DNA of 64,000 nt. It comes from Rossellomorea sp. SC111. GTDB lineage: Bacteria > Bacillota > Bacilli > Bacillales > Bacillaceae_B. Positions 38,704-46,711 of this stretch are shown here, piece by piece; position 1 is the stretch's first letter, and each line of letters starts with the position of its first letter. The translations under genes were made by a program, and so were the position numbers. A model generated the notes under the pieces. The model saw nothing but the letters and a program-made list of their open reading frames with translations, ran no database searches and had not been told where the DNA came from. The stretch is taken from assembly GCF_024733565.1 (NCBI RefSeq), contig NZ_JANIOC010000001.1:273184-337183 (forward strand), read 5' to 3'.

Positions 38704-39903
38704 TTATCGCATCATCATCGTAATATTTCCCGCTGCAATGATGACGGTAAGACTTAAGAAAAACATAAAGGACACGATGGCCAGGGCCGCAAAGACATAA
38801 ATCACACTCTTTGCGATCGTATCCAGGCATTCAATCACCGGTCCTCCCCCGAGAGGTTGAAGGAGAGCGGCAGCCAATTTGTATATAAATGCAATCATCA
38901 AGATCTTGATGGCCGGAAAGGCTGCAATGATCAATACGATGGCTACACCTGCTATCCCCACCGTATTTTTCAATAGGACCGATGCGCTGATCACTGTATC
39001 CGTTGCATCCGTGAACATCCTCCCGATGACCGGGACAAAGTTGCCTGTCACAAATTTCGCTGTGCGGATCGTTATGCCGTCCGTGACGGCAGCAGTCGCA
39101 CCCTGTACGGATATCACCCCAAGAAAGACCGTCATGAACGCCCCTAACAGACCGATGCTCCAAGTTCTCAATAGCTGAGCCAACTGAGTCACTTTATAAT
39201 GACTGGAAAGGGTGCTTACAATGCTCAGAAGGGCGGATAGGAATAACAGGGGCAGCACGACATTTTGAATGAGTAAACCGCTTGTATTCATCAGGAAAAT
39301 GATGACGGGATGAAAGAAAGCTGCCGAAACCACACCTCCTGAAGCGGCAATGAGGGCAAGCAGCAGCGGGATAAGGGCGATGATGAAATGAACCATGGTG
39401 GAGATGGCATCCCTGGTGTAGTCGATTGCCACATGAAAACTATTCAGGGCGATGATGATCAACACCATGAAAATGATGCTGTAAGCCACCTTGCTGACGC
39501 TTCCACCTTCGAAAGCATTTTGCAGGGACTGGAGAAACATGCTGAAGATCGTGAGCATGATCAGGGTTCCCAATAACTTCCCATTCATCACAAGCTCCTG
39601 AAAGGCAAATTTGAAGATTCCGCTGAACCATGCCTTGAATGAGAACTCTTTCTCGCCTTTCATGAAATCGATCAAACTGCCTTTTTGGCTTTCGGGAAGA
39701 TAGCCGCCGTATTGATCCACGATACTATTCCAGTATCCCGTCAATTCTTCAACGCCTAACCGGTCCAGCTGCGCATCAATCATCTCCTGCTGAATCGTTG
39801 TGTCGGGAGGGTTCTGTTCATCTCCTTCTTCTGCTTGTCCACTTGAGGATGCGACGAAAAAGATAACGAGTGCTGTGACGAGTATCCGATATAATTGCAA
39901 CAT
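38704..39903 (-). CDS. spoIIIAE: Stage III sporulation protein AE
   Basis: A 399-residue polytopic protein with a signal-like N-terminus (VTALVIFFVASSSGQA) and about seven transmembrane helices, the largest membrane subunit of the SpoIIIA channel. GVISVQGATAAVTDGITIRT and FVPVIGRMFTDATDTVI are recognisable family segments. It lies between spoIIIAD and spoIIIAF. Confidence 0.95.
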   Translation of the reverse strand: MLQLYRILVTALVIFFVASSSGQAEEGDEQNPPDTTIQQEMIDAQLDRLGVEELTGYWNSIVDQYGGYLPESQKGSLIDFMKGEKEFSFKAWFSGIFKFAFQELVMNGKLLGTLIMLTIFSMFLQSLQNAFEGGSVSKVAYSIIFMVLIIIALNSFHVAIDYTRDAISTMVHFIIALIPLLLALIAASGGVVSAAFFHPVIIFLMNTSGLLIQNVVLPLLFLSALLSIVSTLSSHYKVTQLAQLLRTWSIGLLGAFMTVFLGVISVQGATAAVTDGITIRTAKFVTGNFVPVIGRMFTDATDTVISASVLLKNTVGIAGVAIVLIIAAFPAIKILMIAFIYKLAAALLQPLGGGPVIECLDTIAKSVIYVFAALAIVSFMFFLSLTVIIAAGNITMMMR

Positions 39904-39927
39904 TCATTCCACCTCTTAACGTTTCAC

Positions 39928-40320
39928 TTATCCAGTCGGAATCATATTGATGATCGTTTCAATGATGACTGTCAGAATGGGAACAGCCATTGCCAATATT
40001 AATATCTTTCCGGCAAGCTCCACTTTCGCTGCCAGTGCCCCCTGACCGGCATCTTTCGTAATATGTGAAGCGAATTCCGCTATGTAAGCGATGCCGATGA
40101 TTTTAAGGATTGTTTCCACATACACCATGTTCACGTGTGCGTTTGCTGCCAATTTCTCAATCATATGGATGATGGAATAAATTTGATCAATAAGGAATAA
40201 AAAAATCGTACATCCTGTAAATACTATGAGCAGGAAGGCAAAATTAGGTTTTTGCTCTTTTACGATTAAAGCAAGGAAAGTCGCAACCAGTGCAATACCT
40301 ACTATTTGGATGATTTCAAT
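39928..40320 (-). CDS. spoIIIAD: Stage III sporulation protein AD, apparent ATT start
   Basis: A 130-residue small membrane protein of the spoIIIA channel complex. The conserved N-terminus EIIQIVGIALVATFLALIV is encoded upstream of the first in-frame ATG (40164), and no ATG, GTG or TTG precedes it before the spoIIIAC stop region. An ATT at 40320 lies eight bases after AGGGGG and gives the family length (about 130), so ATT is the probable start. Starting at the ATG at 40164 would leave only 78 residues and lose two helices. VKEQKPNFAF and YVETILKIIGIAYIAEF are conserved. Confidence 0.85.
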   Translation of the reverse strand: MEIIQIVGIALVATFLALIVKEQKPNFAFLLIVFTGCTIFLFLIDQIYSIIHMIEKLAANAHVNMVYVETILKIIGIAYIAEFASHITKDAGQGALAAKVELAGKILILAMAVPILTVIIETIINMIPTG

Positions 40321-40333
40321 CGCGGACGCCCCC

Positions 40334-40540
40334 TTATCCTTGATACAAGAAGACCGATTTTATCTTCTGGAACAAATCATCGACAATCGAAGCCACCATG
40401 AACAAGATGTAGATGAATCCGAATAACGTCACCCATTGGGCATATTCCTTCTTCCCAACCTGGTCTAAAATCGTATGCAAAAAGGCGACGACGATCCCTA
40501 CTCCGGCAATCTTGAAAATTATATCCACGTCAATTCCCAT
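40334..40540 (-). CDS. spoIIIAC: Stage III sporulation protein AC
   Basis: A 68-residue protein with two transmembrane helices (IIFKIAGVGIVVAFLHTIL and WVTLFGFIYILFMVASIV), the usual size and sequence of SpoIIIAC. It lies between spoIIIAB and spoIIIAD. Confidence 0.94.
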   Translation of the reverse strand: MGIDVDIIFKIAGVGIVVAFLHTILDQVGKKEYAQWVTLFGFIYILFMVASIVDDLFQKIKSVFLYQG

Positions 40541-40589
40541 GTTTGTTTCCCTCCTGGTTTCTAAGCCTCATCCTTATGCTGGTTCCAAG

Positions 40590-41105
40590 TCAGAGCAGTA
40601 GGATGATCAACAAAAGTCCTGATAGAAATCCTAAACTTTTCGTCATTTTTTCATATTTCTTCTGTTTTTCAACGGCTTCTATTTCTTCCCTATCCAAATG
40701 TTTGAGAGCAAGTTGGATATGTTTTTGCTGAGTCATCATGTCGTGTCTGCCAAGGTTTTCTCCGAATTGCTTAAGGATTTCATACTCTCCCGCTTTAAAT
40801 GCGGTTAATTTCCAGACATCATTCAGGCTATCTTCCCATGCTTTTTTCACTGATATCTCCTGCTCTGTCAATTTCTTCGAGAAGGTCTCAAAAAACCAGG
40901 AAACAGGCTTTTGCAGCTGTTTGGAAATCTTCCTGGTCGCTTCATGCAAAGGGGTATGACTGTAGGTGATTTCTGCTTCCAATGACTGAAGTGCTACCTT
41001 CAACAACCGAAGCTGCCTTGGCCTTTCCGTTAAATATTTTGAAGCTTCGAACCCTGCCCAGGAAGTGGAAAGGAGAATAAATACAGCGCCAACAAGTTTT
41101 ATCAT
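40590..41105 (-). CDS. spoIIIAB: Stage III sporulation protein AB
   Basis: A 171-residue protein with an N-terminal helix, a charged alpha-helical middle (about 30-150) and a C-terminal membrane anchor (LGFLSGLLLIILLL). It resembles the GspF-like component of the SpoIIIA secretion-like apparatus. It starts the base after the spoIIIAA stop, so translation is coupled. Confidence 0.94.
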   Translation of the reverse strand: MIKLVGAVFILLSTSWAGFEASKYLTERPRQLRLLKVALQSLEAEITYSHTPLHEATRKISKQLQKPVSWFFETFSKKLTEQEISVKKAWEDSLNDVWKLTAFKAGEYEILKQFGENLGRHDMMTQQKHIQLALKHLDREEIEAVEKQKKYEKMTKSLGFLSGLLLIILLL

Positions 41106-42029
41106 TTATGTCACACTCACTTTTTTCAGAAGAGATTGTCCGTGTTCGTCCCACACTTCATGGACCTTACCCGGTTCATCCCCCCTCCTCAGTTCCACGA
41201 ATCGTTCAATCGTCTGTAGATTCACAATATCCTTGATCACTGGCCTCTTTCTTACTTCGCTTAAAGAAGACCCATGCGTCGTCATGATAAGGGTGATACC
41301 GGCATTCACGGCTTCCTGAATCGCTTGACCGTCCTCCACCCGTCCGATTTCATCGACGACCAGGACATCCGGACTCATGGAACGAATCAGCATCATCATG
41401 CCTTCAGCCTTTGGACAGGCATCCAGCACGTCCACCCTCGGCCCGAACATCAGCTGAGGGATGCCGTTCACGCAGCCGGCGATCTCGGATCGTTCATCGA
41501 CGATTCCCACTTTGAATGGAGGAATATTTCTTTCAGGGACTCCAGTCGAAATCATCCTGGCCAGATCCCGTAGCAGAGTCGTTTTGCCGGTCTGAGGGGA
41601 ACCGATCAGCATCGTATGCTTCCAGCCATCATGATACACATATGGAAAGATGGACTGAGCTATGCCAAGCTTTTCCCTGGCAATCCGGATGTTAAAAGAA
41701 GAGAGATTGCGAATTCCCTTCACAACTCCGCCCTCAAGTATCACCTTCCCGGCAAGCCCCACCCGATGCCCGCCTTCGATCGTGATATAGCCACGTTTCA
41801 ACTCTTCTTCCAATGTATAAAATGAATGGCGGGATAATTTGTTAATGAGCTGTTCACTATCTTCTTCTGTCACAGTATAGGAAAGAAAGTATGGCTTTCC
41901 CCCCGCCGTCACCTCTAATACACGTCTGGTACGAACCCTTATTTCTTCTATCCGGTCAATCAGGTCTTGTGGAAGGGAAAGGACTTTGTCAGTTATAGTG
42001 CTGGGTAGAAAGGCTAGAACTTCTTGCAT
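41106..42029 (-). CDS. spoIIIAA: Stage III sporulation protein AA (ATPase)
   Basis: A 307-residue cytoplasmic secretion-type ATPase that powers the mother cell-to-forespore channel. Walker A is GSPQTGKTTLLRDLAR and Walker B VLVVDEIGR, with a His-containing motif MTTHGSS. AGGAGG seven bases upstream fixes the ATG at 42029; a frame open to 42104 is not needed. It is the first gene of the spoIIIA operon. Confidence 0.95.
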   Translation of the reverse strand: MQEVLAFLPSTITDKVLSLPQDLIDRIEEIRVRTRRVLEVTAGGKPYFLSYTVTEEDSEQLINKLSRHSFYTLEEELKRGYITIEGGHRVGLAGKVILEGGVVKGIRNLSSFNIRIAREKLGIAQSIFPYVYHDGWKHTMLIGSPQTGKTTLLRDLARMISTGVPERNIPPFKVGIVDERSEIAGCVNGIPQLMFGPRVDVLDACPKAEGMMMLIRSMSPDVLVVDEIGRVEDGQAIQEAVNAGITLIMTTHGSSLSEVRKRPVIKDIVNLQTIERFVELRRGDEPGKVHEVWDEHGQSLLKKVSVT

Positions 42030-42100
42030 ATAGAAACCTCCTAATCTTGTTCCACTCAGGGTTGAACGATATGAACCCTTCGTCCATGCTTCCCGATAAT

Positions 42101-42132
42101 ACAATGTATTCTAGCGAATGGAGATTATGACA
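42101..42132 (-). promoter_or_regulatory. Probable sigma-E promoter of the spoIIIA operon
   Basis: On the minus strand GTCATAAT (-35) and, 14 bases on, ATACATT (-10) resemble the sigma-E consensus (ATA, CATACAnT), about 70 bases before spoIIIAA. The B. subtilis operon is sigma-E-dependent. Confidence 0.55.
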
Positions 42133-42202
42133 GTAGAGTTGGAAGATTTGAGGTAGCGGCCTTTGGGAGTTGTGAATTGAAGCGGAGGGGAACGGGGAGA
42201 GA

Positions 42203-42240
42203 CAAAAAAAGCCTGAACGGGATTCATCCCGTTCAGGCTC
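42203..42240 (-). terminator. Terminator of efp
   Basis: GAGCCTGAACGGGAT pairs with ATCCCGTTCAGGCTT, followed on the minus strand by seven T residues, just after the efp stop. Confidence 0.9.
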
Positions 42241-42254
42241 TTCATATTTATTCA

Positions 42255-42812
42255 TTATCCACGTGATACGTAAGATCCATCCGTTGTATTAATGATGAGT
42301 GTGTCCCCTTCGTTCACGAAGAATGGAACGTTCACCACTAAACCTGTTTCAACAGTAGCAGGCTTGGATCCACCGGAAGCCGTGTCGCCTTTGATTCCCG
42401 GTTCTGTTTCCGTCACTTTTAATTCAACAGAGTTTGGAAGCTCGACTCCAAGCGTCTCGGCTCCGTACATCATGATGGATACTTCCATGTTTTCTTTTAA
42501 ATATTTCAATTCATATTCGATGGAAGAAGCAGGAAGTTCAATTTGATCGTAGCTTTCGTTATCCATGAATACATGCATGTCACCATTTGCATACAGGTAC
42601 TGCATTTTTCTGTTGTCGATCTGTGCTTTTCCTACTTTTTCACCGGCACGGAACGTTTTTTCCTGGATGGCTCCTGTACGTAGGTTACGAAGTTTAGAGC
42701 GGACGAACGCGGCTCCCTTACCCGGTTTAACGTGTTGGAAATCGATTACCCGCCAAATTCCGTTATCGACTTCAACGGTTAAACCTGTGCGAAAATCATT
42801 TACTGAAATCAT
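42255..42812 (-). CDS. efp: Translation elongation factor P
   Basis: A 185-residue three-domain, tRNA-shaped factor that relieves ribosomes stalled at polyproline stretches. The conserved loop [10 protein letters not shown] carries the tip lysine (about residue 32). Domain III ends [15 protein letters not shown]. It follows the peptidase gene yqhT and has its own terminator. Confidence 0.97.
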   Translation of the reverse strand: MISVNDFRTGLTVEVDNGIWRVIDFQHVKPGKGAAFVRSKLRNLRTGAIQEKTFRAGEKVGKAQIDNRKMQYLYANGDMHVFMDNESYDQIELPASSIEYELKYLKENMEVSIMMYGAETLGVELPNSVELKVTETEPGIKGDTASGGSKPATVETGLVVNVPFFVNEGDTLIINTTDGSYVSRG

Positions 42813-42850
42813 GTTTATTCCTCCTATAGTCTAGTAGGCCTTTGTCAGGA

Positions 42851-43918
42851 CTAAAATGGTAGAATGATTAGATCTTTTGTTGAGTGTGTCAGTGTTTCAT
42901 TGGAATCTTCCGTTATGAGTGTATCATCTTCGATACGTACGCCGCCGACTCCAGGTACATAGACACCAGGTTCGACCGTTACGATCATCCCGGGCTTAAG
43001 CACCACGTCGGAACGTGAGGACAATCCCGGTCCTTCATGTACTTCAAGACCAATCCCGTGCCCCAGTGAATGTCCGAAATACTCTCCATAACCTTTTTCT
43101 GTTATGTAATCACGAGCGATTGCATCCGCTTCTTTCCCAGTCATGCCCGGCTTGATTTTTTCCATGGCCAGAAGCTGTGATTGAAGGACGACATCATAGA
43201 TCTCTTTTAATTTCTCTGTCGGTTCCCCTACAGATAAAGTACGTGTCATATCGGAGCAATATCCTTTATAGTATGCACCATAATCCAGGGTTACAAAATC
43301 ACCCTTTTCGATGACTTTATCACTGGCCACCCCGTGAGGAAGGGCAGAACGATTACCTGAGGCAACGATGATATCAAAAGAGGATGACGTCGCTCCTGCT
43401 TTTCTCATGAAGAACTCTAATTCATTTGAAACCTCTAACTCTGTCACACCCGGTTTGATGAAATCTAATATATGCTTAAATGCTGCATCGGCAATATCCG
43501 CCGCATCCTTAATTATATTAAGCTCTTCAGGTGTCTTAATCAAGCGTAACTTTTCCACTAAACCGGATACGGGCACCATTTCAGCTTCCACTCTATCCCG
43601 GTAGCTTTCGAATGCACTGTACGTCATATCGTTCTTTTCGAAACCAAGTTTCGTGATACCAAGGTTCTTCACCTGTTTCGCCACTTCTTCATGAATCGGA
43701 CCGGTATGCTGCACGATTTCATAATCAGCCGCCTGTTCCGTCGCTTGTTCTATGTATCTGAAATCGGTGATGAATAATGCCTTCTCCCTTGAAATCAACA
43801 CCACTCCTGAAGAACCCGTAAAGTTCGTCATATAGCGGCGATTATACGTACTCGTCAATAAAATACCGTCAAGTTCATTCTCTGAAAAGGTTTCACGTAA
43901 TCGTTCAATTTTCATCAT
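42851..43918 (-). CDS. yqhT: Xaa-Pro aminopeptidase family (M24) peptidase
   Basis: A 355-residue pita-bread-fold metallopeptidase. Metal ligands are visible in LDYGAYYKGYCSDMTRTL (two Asp), HSLGHGIGLEVHEGPG (His), VTVEPGVY (Glu) and RIEDDTLIT (Glu). It should remove N-terminal residues ahead of proline. Its place next to efp is conserved in Firmicutes. It overlaps aroQ by 14 bases. Confidence 0.92.
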   Translation of the reverse strand: MMKIERLRETFSENELDGILLTSTYNRRYMTNFTGSSGVVLISREKALFITDFRYIEQATEQAADYEIVQHTGPIHEEVAKQVKNLGITKLGFEKNDMTYSAFESYRDRVEAEMVPVSGLVEKLRLIKTPEELNIIKDAADIADAAFKHILDFIKPGVTELEVSNELEFFMRKAGATSSSFDIIVASGNRSALPHGVASDKVIEKGDFVTLDYGAYYKGYCSDMTRTLSVGEPTEKLKEIYDVVLQSQLLAMEKIKPGMTGKEADAIARDYITEKGYGEYFGHSLGHGIGLEVHEGPGLSSRSDVVLKPGMIVTVEPGVYVPGVGGVRIEDDTLITEDSNETLTHSTKDLIILPF

Positions 43919-44363
43919 GTTCCACTCCCTTAATGTTCTTTATAATGGCTTTGAGGGCCAACTCGTAACCAAACAGGCCGAATCCGACAATCTGCCCCAT
44001 CGTCTCAGCTGCCACGACAGACTGATGCCTGAACTCTTCCCGCGCATGAATATTCGATATATGCACTTCCACAACCGGAACGGATACAGACGCCACTGCA
44101 TCTCTTAACGCATAGCTGTAATGCGTGAACGCACCGGGGTTCAGAATGATCCCCCCATATCCTTCATCTTCAGACCTGTGGATGATGTCAATCAATTCCC
44201 CTTCATGATTCGATTGAGCGGCAAGCAAATCAAAACCGTCCTCTTCTGCCTTCCTTTTCAAGGTTGCTTCCAGTTGAGCCAATGTGACGTGACCGTAAAT
44301 AGCAGGCTCCCGTTTCCCTAATCGGTTTAAATTGGGGCCATTTAACAGTAAGATTTTCACCAT
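43905..44363 (-). CDS. aroQ: 3-dehydroquinate dehydratase, type II
   Basis: A 152-residue shikimate-pathway enzyme. The active-site loop LNGPNLNRLGKREPAIYG with catalytic Arg and Tyr, the SNHEGELID segment and the catalytic His in VEVHISNIHAREEFR are all present. It overlaps the start of yqhT. Confidence 0.95.
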   Translation of the reverse strand: MVKILLLNGPNLNRLGKREPAIYGHVTLAQLEATLKRKAEEDGFDLLAAQSNHEGELIDIIHRSEDEGYGGIILNPGAFTHYSYALRDAVASVSVPVVEVHISNIHAREEFRHQSVVAAETMGQIVGFGLFGYELALKAIIKNIKGVEHDEN

Positions 44364-44461
44364 ATGTAAACTCCTAAAAAAATAGAATGTTCATCATGAA
44401 CATTCTAACATAAACCTTTTACCTATACCTACTTAATTGTCTGATAAATAGCATTTCTTAT

Positions 44462-45031
44462 TTAGTGAGAAACTTCCCCCGATTTTTCCTTTTCATCCTG
44501 ATGCCTTAATTCATTTTCTTCATATGAAATCGAGTAACCTATAAAAACACCGTAAAGAATATACAAACAGAACGTCGTGATCAATGTGTGATAGTCAATG
44601 GCTGTAAAGGATTTTATGCTTGGGAAAAGTGGATTCAGAACCAGGAAAAATGCCAGGTATAGAAGGATCCCATACGCTGCACCAACCCACATGGATTTGA
44701 ATTTTCGTAACAGGCCATAATATATGAGAGCCACACCGATCGATATGACACCATAAGCCACGATCGATAGAACGATTCCGATCCATTTGTCCACCCAGTT
44801 TCCGACTGCCCAAGGTTCGAATATGATATTGGGTTCAATTTTCGTAAAGGAAAAGAAGTAGCAAATGTATGCAATCGCGCTCCATAACATCCCGGCAGTA
44901 AAGCCCGTGACGACGACCATGGCCATGAAGGACAGCGGTTTTTCACTTTGATTCTGTTCCAACTGTGGATTTTCCTTACTCTCTTCCGTCCCGTCCTGAA
45001 TCTTCTCATGTTGCCCTTTCTGTTCTGCCAT
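44462..45031 (-). CDS. yqhR: YqhR family membrane protein, unknown function
   Basis: A 189-residue protein with a hydrophilic N-terminus rich in Glu/Gln/Lys and four predicted transmembrane helices (MAMVVVTGFTAGMLWSAIAY, IVLSIVAYGVISIGVALIYY, AAYGILLYLAFFLVLNP, ITTFCLYILYGVFIGYSISY). The length and position beside aroQ match YqhR. The ATG at 45031 follows GGAGGTG; an ATG at 45046 overlaps that site. The function is not known. Confidence 0.85.
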   Translation of the reverse strand: MAEQKGQHEKIQDGTEESKENPQLEQNQSEKPLSFMAMVVVTGFTAGMLWSAIAYICYFFSFTKIEPNIIFEPWAVGNWVDKWIGIVLSIVAYGVISIGVALIYYGLLRKFKSMWVGAAYGILLYLAFFLVLNPLFPSIKSFTAIDYHTLITTFCLYILYGVFIGYSISYEENELRHQDEKEKSGEVSH

Positions 45032-45339
45032 CTGTAACACCTCCATTCGTAGTATGTCCCATAGGATGAAACATTTGCATGGAATTGTTTATTTTTATTT
45101 CATTGAACAGGTACAAGAATCGGAGAGAAATAACATTCAGGAGACGCTCCCTCTAGTGATTTTCTTCAATATTTAGTAAAATAGATGATATCTTTTAAAA
45201 TTCCAGAAAAAAGAAGCGGGTTTGTCACATTCATTCCCTTATAAAAAAACAATTTATACGGTTAAAGAAGACCGAAATGGTCTAGAATAATAATATAGAT
45301 AATATTTAAGATGGATAGTGATGTAAGGAGGTGGCTTTG
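45032..45339. other. Divergent intergenic region between yqhR and yqhP
   Basis: Just over 300 bases between divergent genes, so it carries both promoters. The only clear structure is a short palindrome AGACCGAAATGGTCT (45269-45283), about 55 bases before yqhP; it could be an operator. No gene is seen. Confidence 0.4.
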
Positions 45340-45702
45340 TTGAACGCTCGTAATATCTTTGTTTTCACCCTTATATTGTTGGCGATGATCGGGCTCGGAA
45401 CTTCCCTGTTCGGAAATCCTTTAGGTCTTGCAAGGCAATTGCTGATTACAGCAGCCGTCATCGGGATCATCTATTTCGTTTACAAAAGATGGTTCAGCGG
45501 AAGACGGACTGGAAATAGCAATGAACAGAGAGCGTTTGTTAAAGCAGCCAAGCAATCAAAGAAGCGGCATAAGAAGAAGTCTACAAGTAAGCCTCAAGTT
45601 TCGAATGTTTCAAAAAAACGTTCGATACGAAAGAAATCCAATGCCAAACTAACCGTAATTGAAGGAAAAAAGAATAAAAAAAACAATCGAGCTTCGTTTT
45701 AG
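45340..45702 (+). CDS. yqhP: SA1362/YqhP family membrane protein
   Basis: A 120-residue protein with two N-terminal transmembrane segments (IFVFTLILLAMIGLGTSLF, QLLITAAVIGIIYFVY) and a highly basic, Lys/Ser/Arg-rich tail from about residue 55. This layout matches the small YqhP proteins of Bacillus. The TTG at 45340 is chosen because AAGGAGG ends seven to eight bases upstream; GTG at 45331 overlaps that site and TTG at 45337 is also possible. Function is unknown. Confidence 0.8.
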   Translation: MNARNIFVFTLILLAMIGLGTSLFGNPLGLARQLLITAAVIGIIYFVYKRWFSGRRTGNSNEQRAFVKAAKQSKKRHKKKSTSKPQVSNVSKKRSIRKKSNAKLTVIEGKKNKKNNRASF

Positions 45703-45720
45703 GAGCTCGATTGTTTTTTT
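45684..45720. terminator. Bidirectional terminator between yqhP and yqhO
   Basis: CAATCGAGCT pairs with AGCTCGATTG, with a T-run on the plus side and an A-run on the other, between convergent genes. Confidence 0.9.
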
Positions 45721-46600
45721 AATGGGGCCATGTTTGCAAAAAGGCAGCGGCCTTTGCTTTCCCGTATTGAACAAGTTCAATCTTCCTTTCCGGCGTCAGT
45801 TCGAATTCGGTGGTGAGTACCCCTTCTGTCGGAATAAAGATAATGTTCTTTTCAAGTTTCCTGGAAATATATCTTGAATCATGAGCGTCTTTCATAGTCG
45901 TAAAGAGGGCTGCATATAAATCAATGGCATTTTTGATCGGTTTTTTCGGCTTACTTATCAAGTCATGACTAAGCTTCACTCCGAGTACCGGTCGTACCTT
46001 CTTCACATTATCCCTGTCAAAGAGCCACATGGGGAAATTACTGAGCACCCCCCCGTCCACCATAAAACTGATTCCTTCCAGTGAACGTAATTTAACTGGT
46101 TCAAAGAAATAAGGAAGGCTCGCACTCATCCTTATCGCCCGGGCGACAGGAAAGGTTTCTTTCGCTATTCCATACTTCTCGAGGTCATCAGGGAGGACAA
46201 GCAGCCTTCCATTTGATAAATCCGATGCAATGACACGGAGGGATCGAGGGGGCAGATCTGCAAACGTATAAATCCCCCTCGCTTTCAGCTTTTCTTCAAC
46301 CCAGCTTTCAAGTGCCACTCCTTTATATAATCCCAAACGATAGTAAATCCGAAACCACTTGAGGATCGGCAGGGAAATGACTGCGTTTGAATCCAACAGA
46401 TTTTTCAAATCAACATCGTCCATTATTTTGAATAATTCACGGCTTGAGTATCCGGCAGCAATAAATGCAGCGATCACAGCCCCTGCACTGGTTCCTGCCA
46501 GCCTCTTGAATGTATAGCCTTTCTCTTCAATCGCCTGGTATGCCCCAATCATGGCGAGCCCCTTTATACCTCCACCAGAAAATACGCCATCTATGTCCAA
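45719..46600 (-). CDS. yqhO: Patatin-like phospholipase (YqhO)
   Basis: A 293-residue patatin-family hydrolase. It has the oxyanion motif SGGGIKG near the N-terminus, the nucleophile elbow GTSAG and the catalytic Asp in MVDGG. It is expected to act as a cytoplasmic lipase or esterase; the substrate is unknown. A TTG start (46600) with AAGGAG eight bases upstream gives MDIDGVFSGGGIKG; a GTG at 46609 is too close to the ribosome binding site. Confidence 0.9.
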   Translation of the reverse strand: MDIDGVFSGGGIKGLAMIGAYQAIEEKGYTFKRLAGTSAGAVIAAFIAAGYSSRELFKIMDDVDLKNLLDSNAVISLPILKWFRIYYRLGLYKGVALESWVEEKLKARGIYTFADLPPRSLRVIASDLSNGRLLVLPDDLEKYGIAKETFPVARAIRMSASLPYFFEPVKLRSLEGISFMVDGGVLSNFPMWLFDRDNVKKVRPVLGVKLSHDLISKPKKPIKNAIDLYAALFTTMKDAHDSRYISRKLEKNIIFIPTEGVLTTEFELTPERKIELVQYGKAKAAAFLQTWPH

Positions 46601-46662
46601 AGGCTCCACTCCTTCTTAAGTGTATTACTACATCTTTAATTCACCTGGAAGGATTTTAGACT

Positions 46663-46700
46663 AAAAAAAAACAGGAGGGGAACCAGTCCCCCCCCCTGCT
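46663..46700 (-). terminator. Terminator of nrdJ
   Basis: On the minus strand CAGGGGGGGGG pairs with CCCCTCCTG and is followed by nine T residues. The stem includes a run of nine G. Confidence 0.85.
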
Positions 46701-46711
46701 CATTTCAATGA

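Noticed and set aside
38831..39163. Open frame inside spoIIIAE and similar ones inside bpr, nrdJ and gcvPA
   Set aside because: Each is fully contained in a well-supported gene and has no independent signals.
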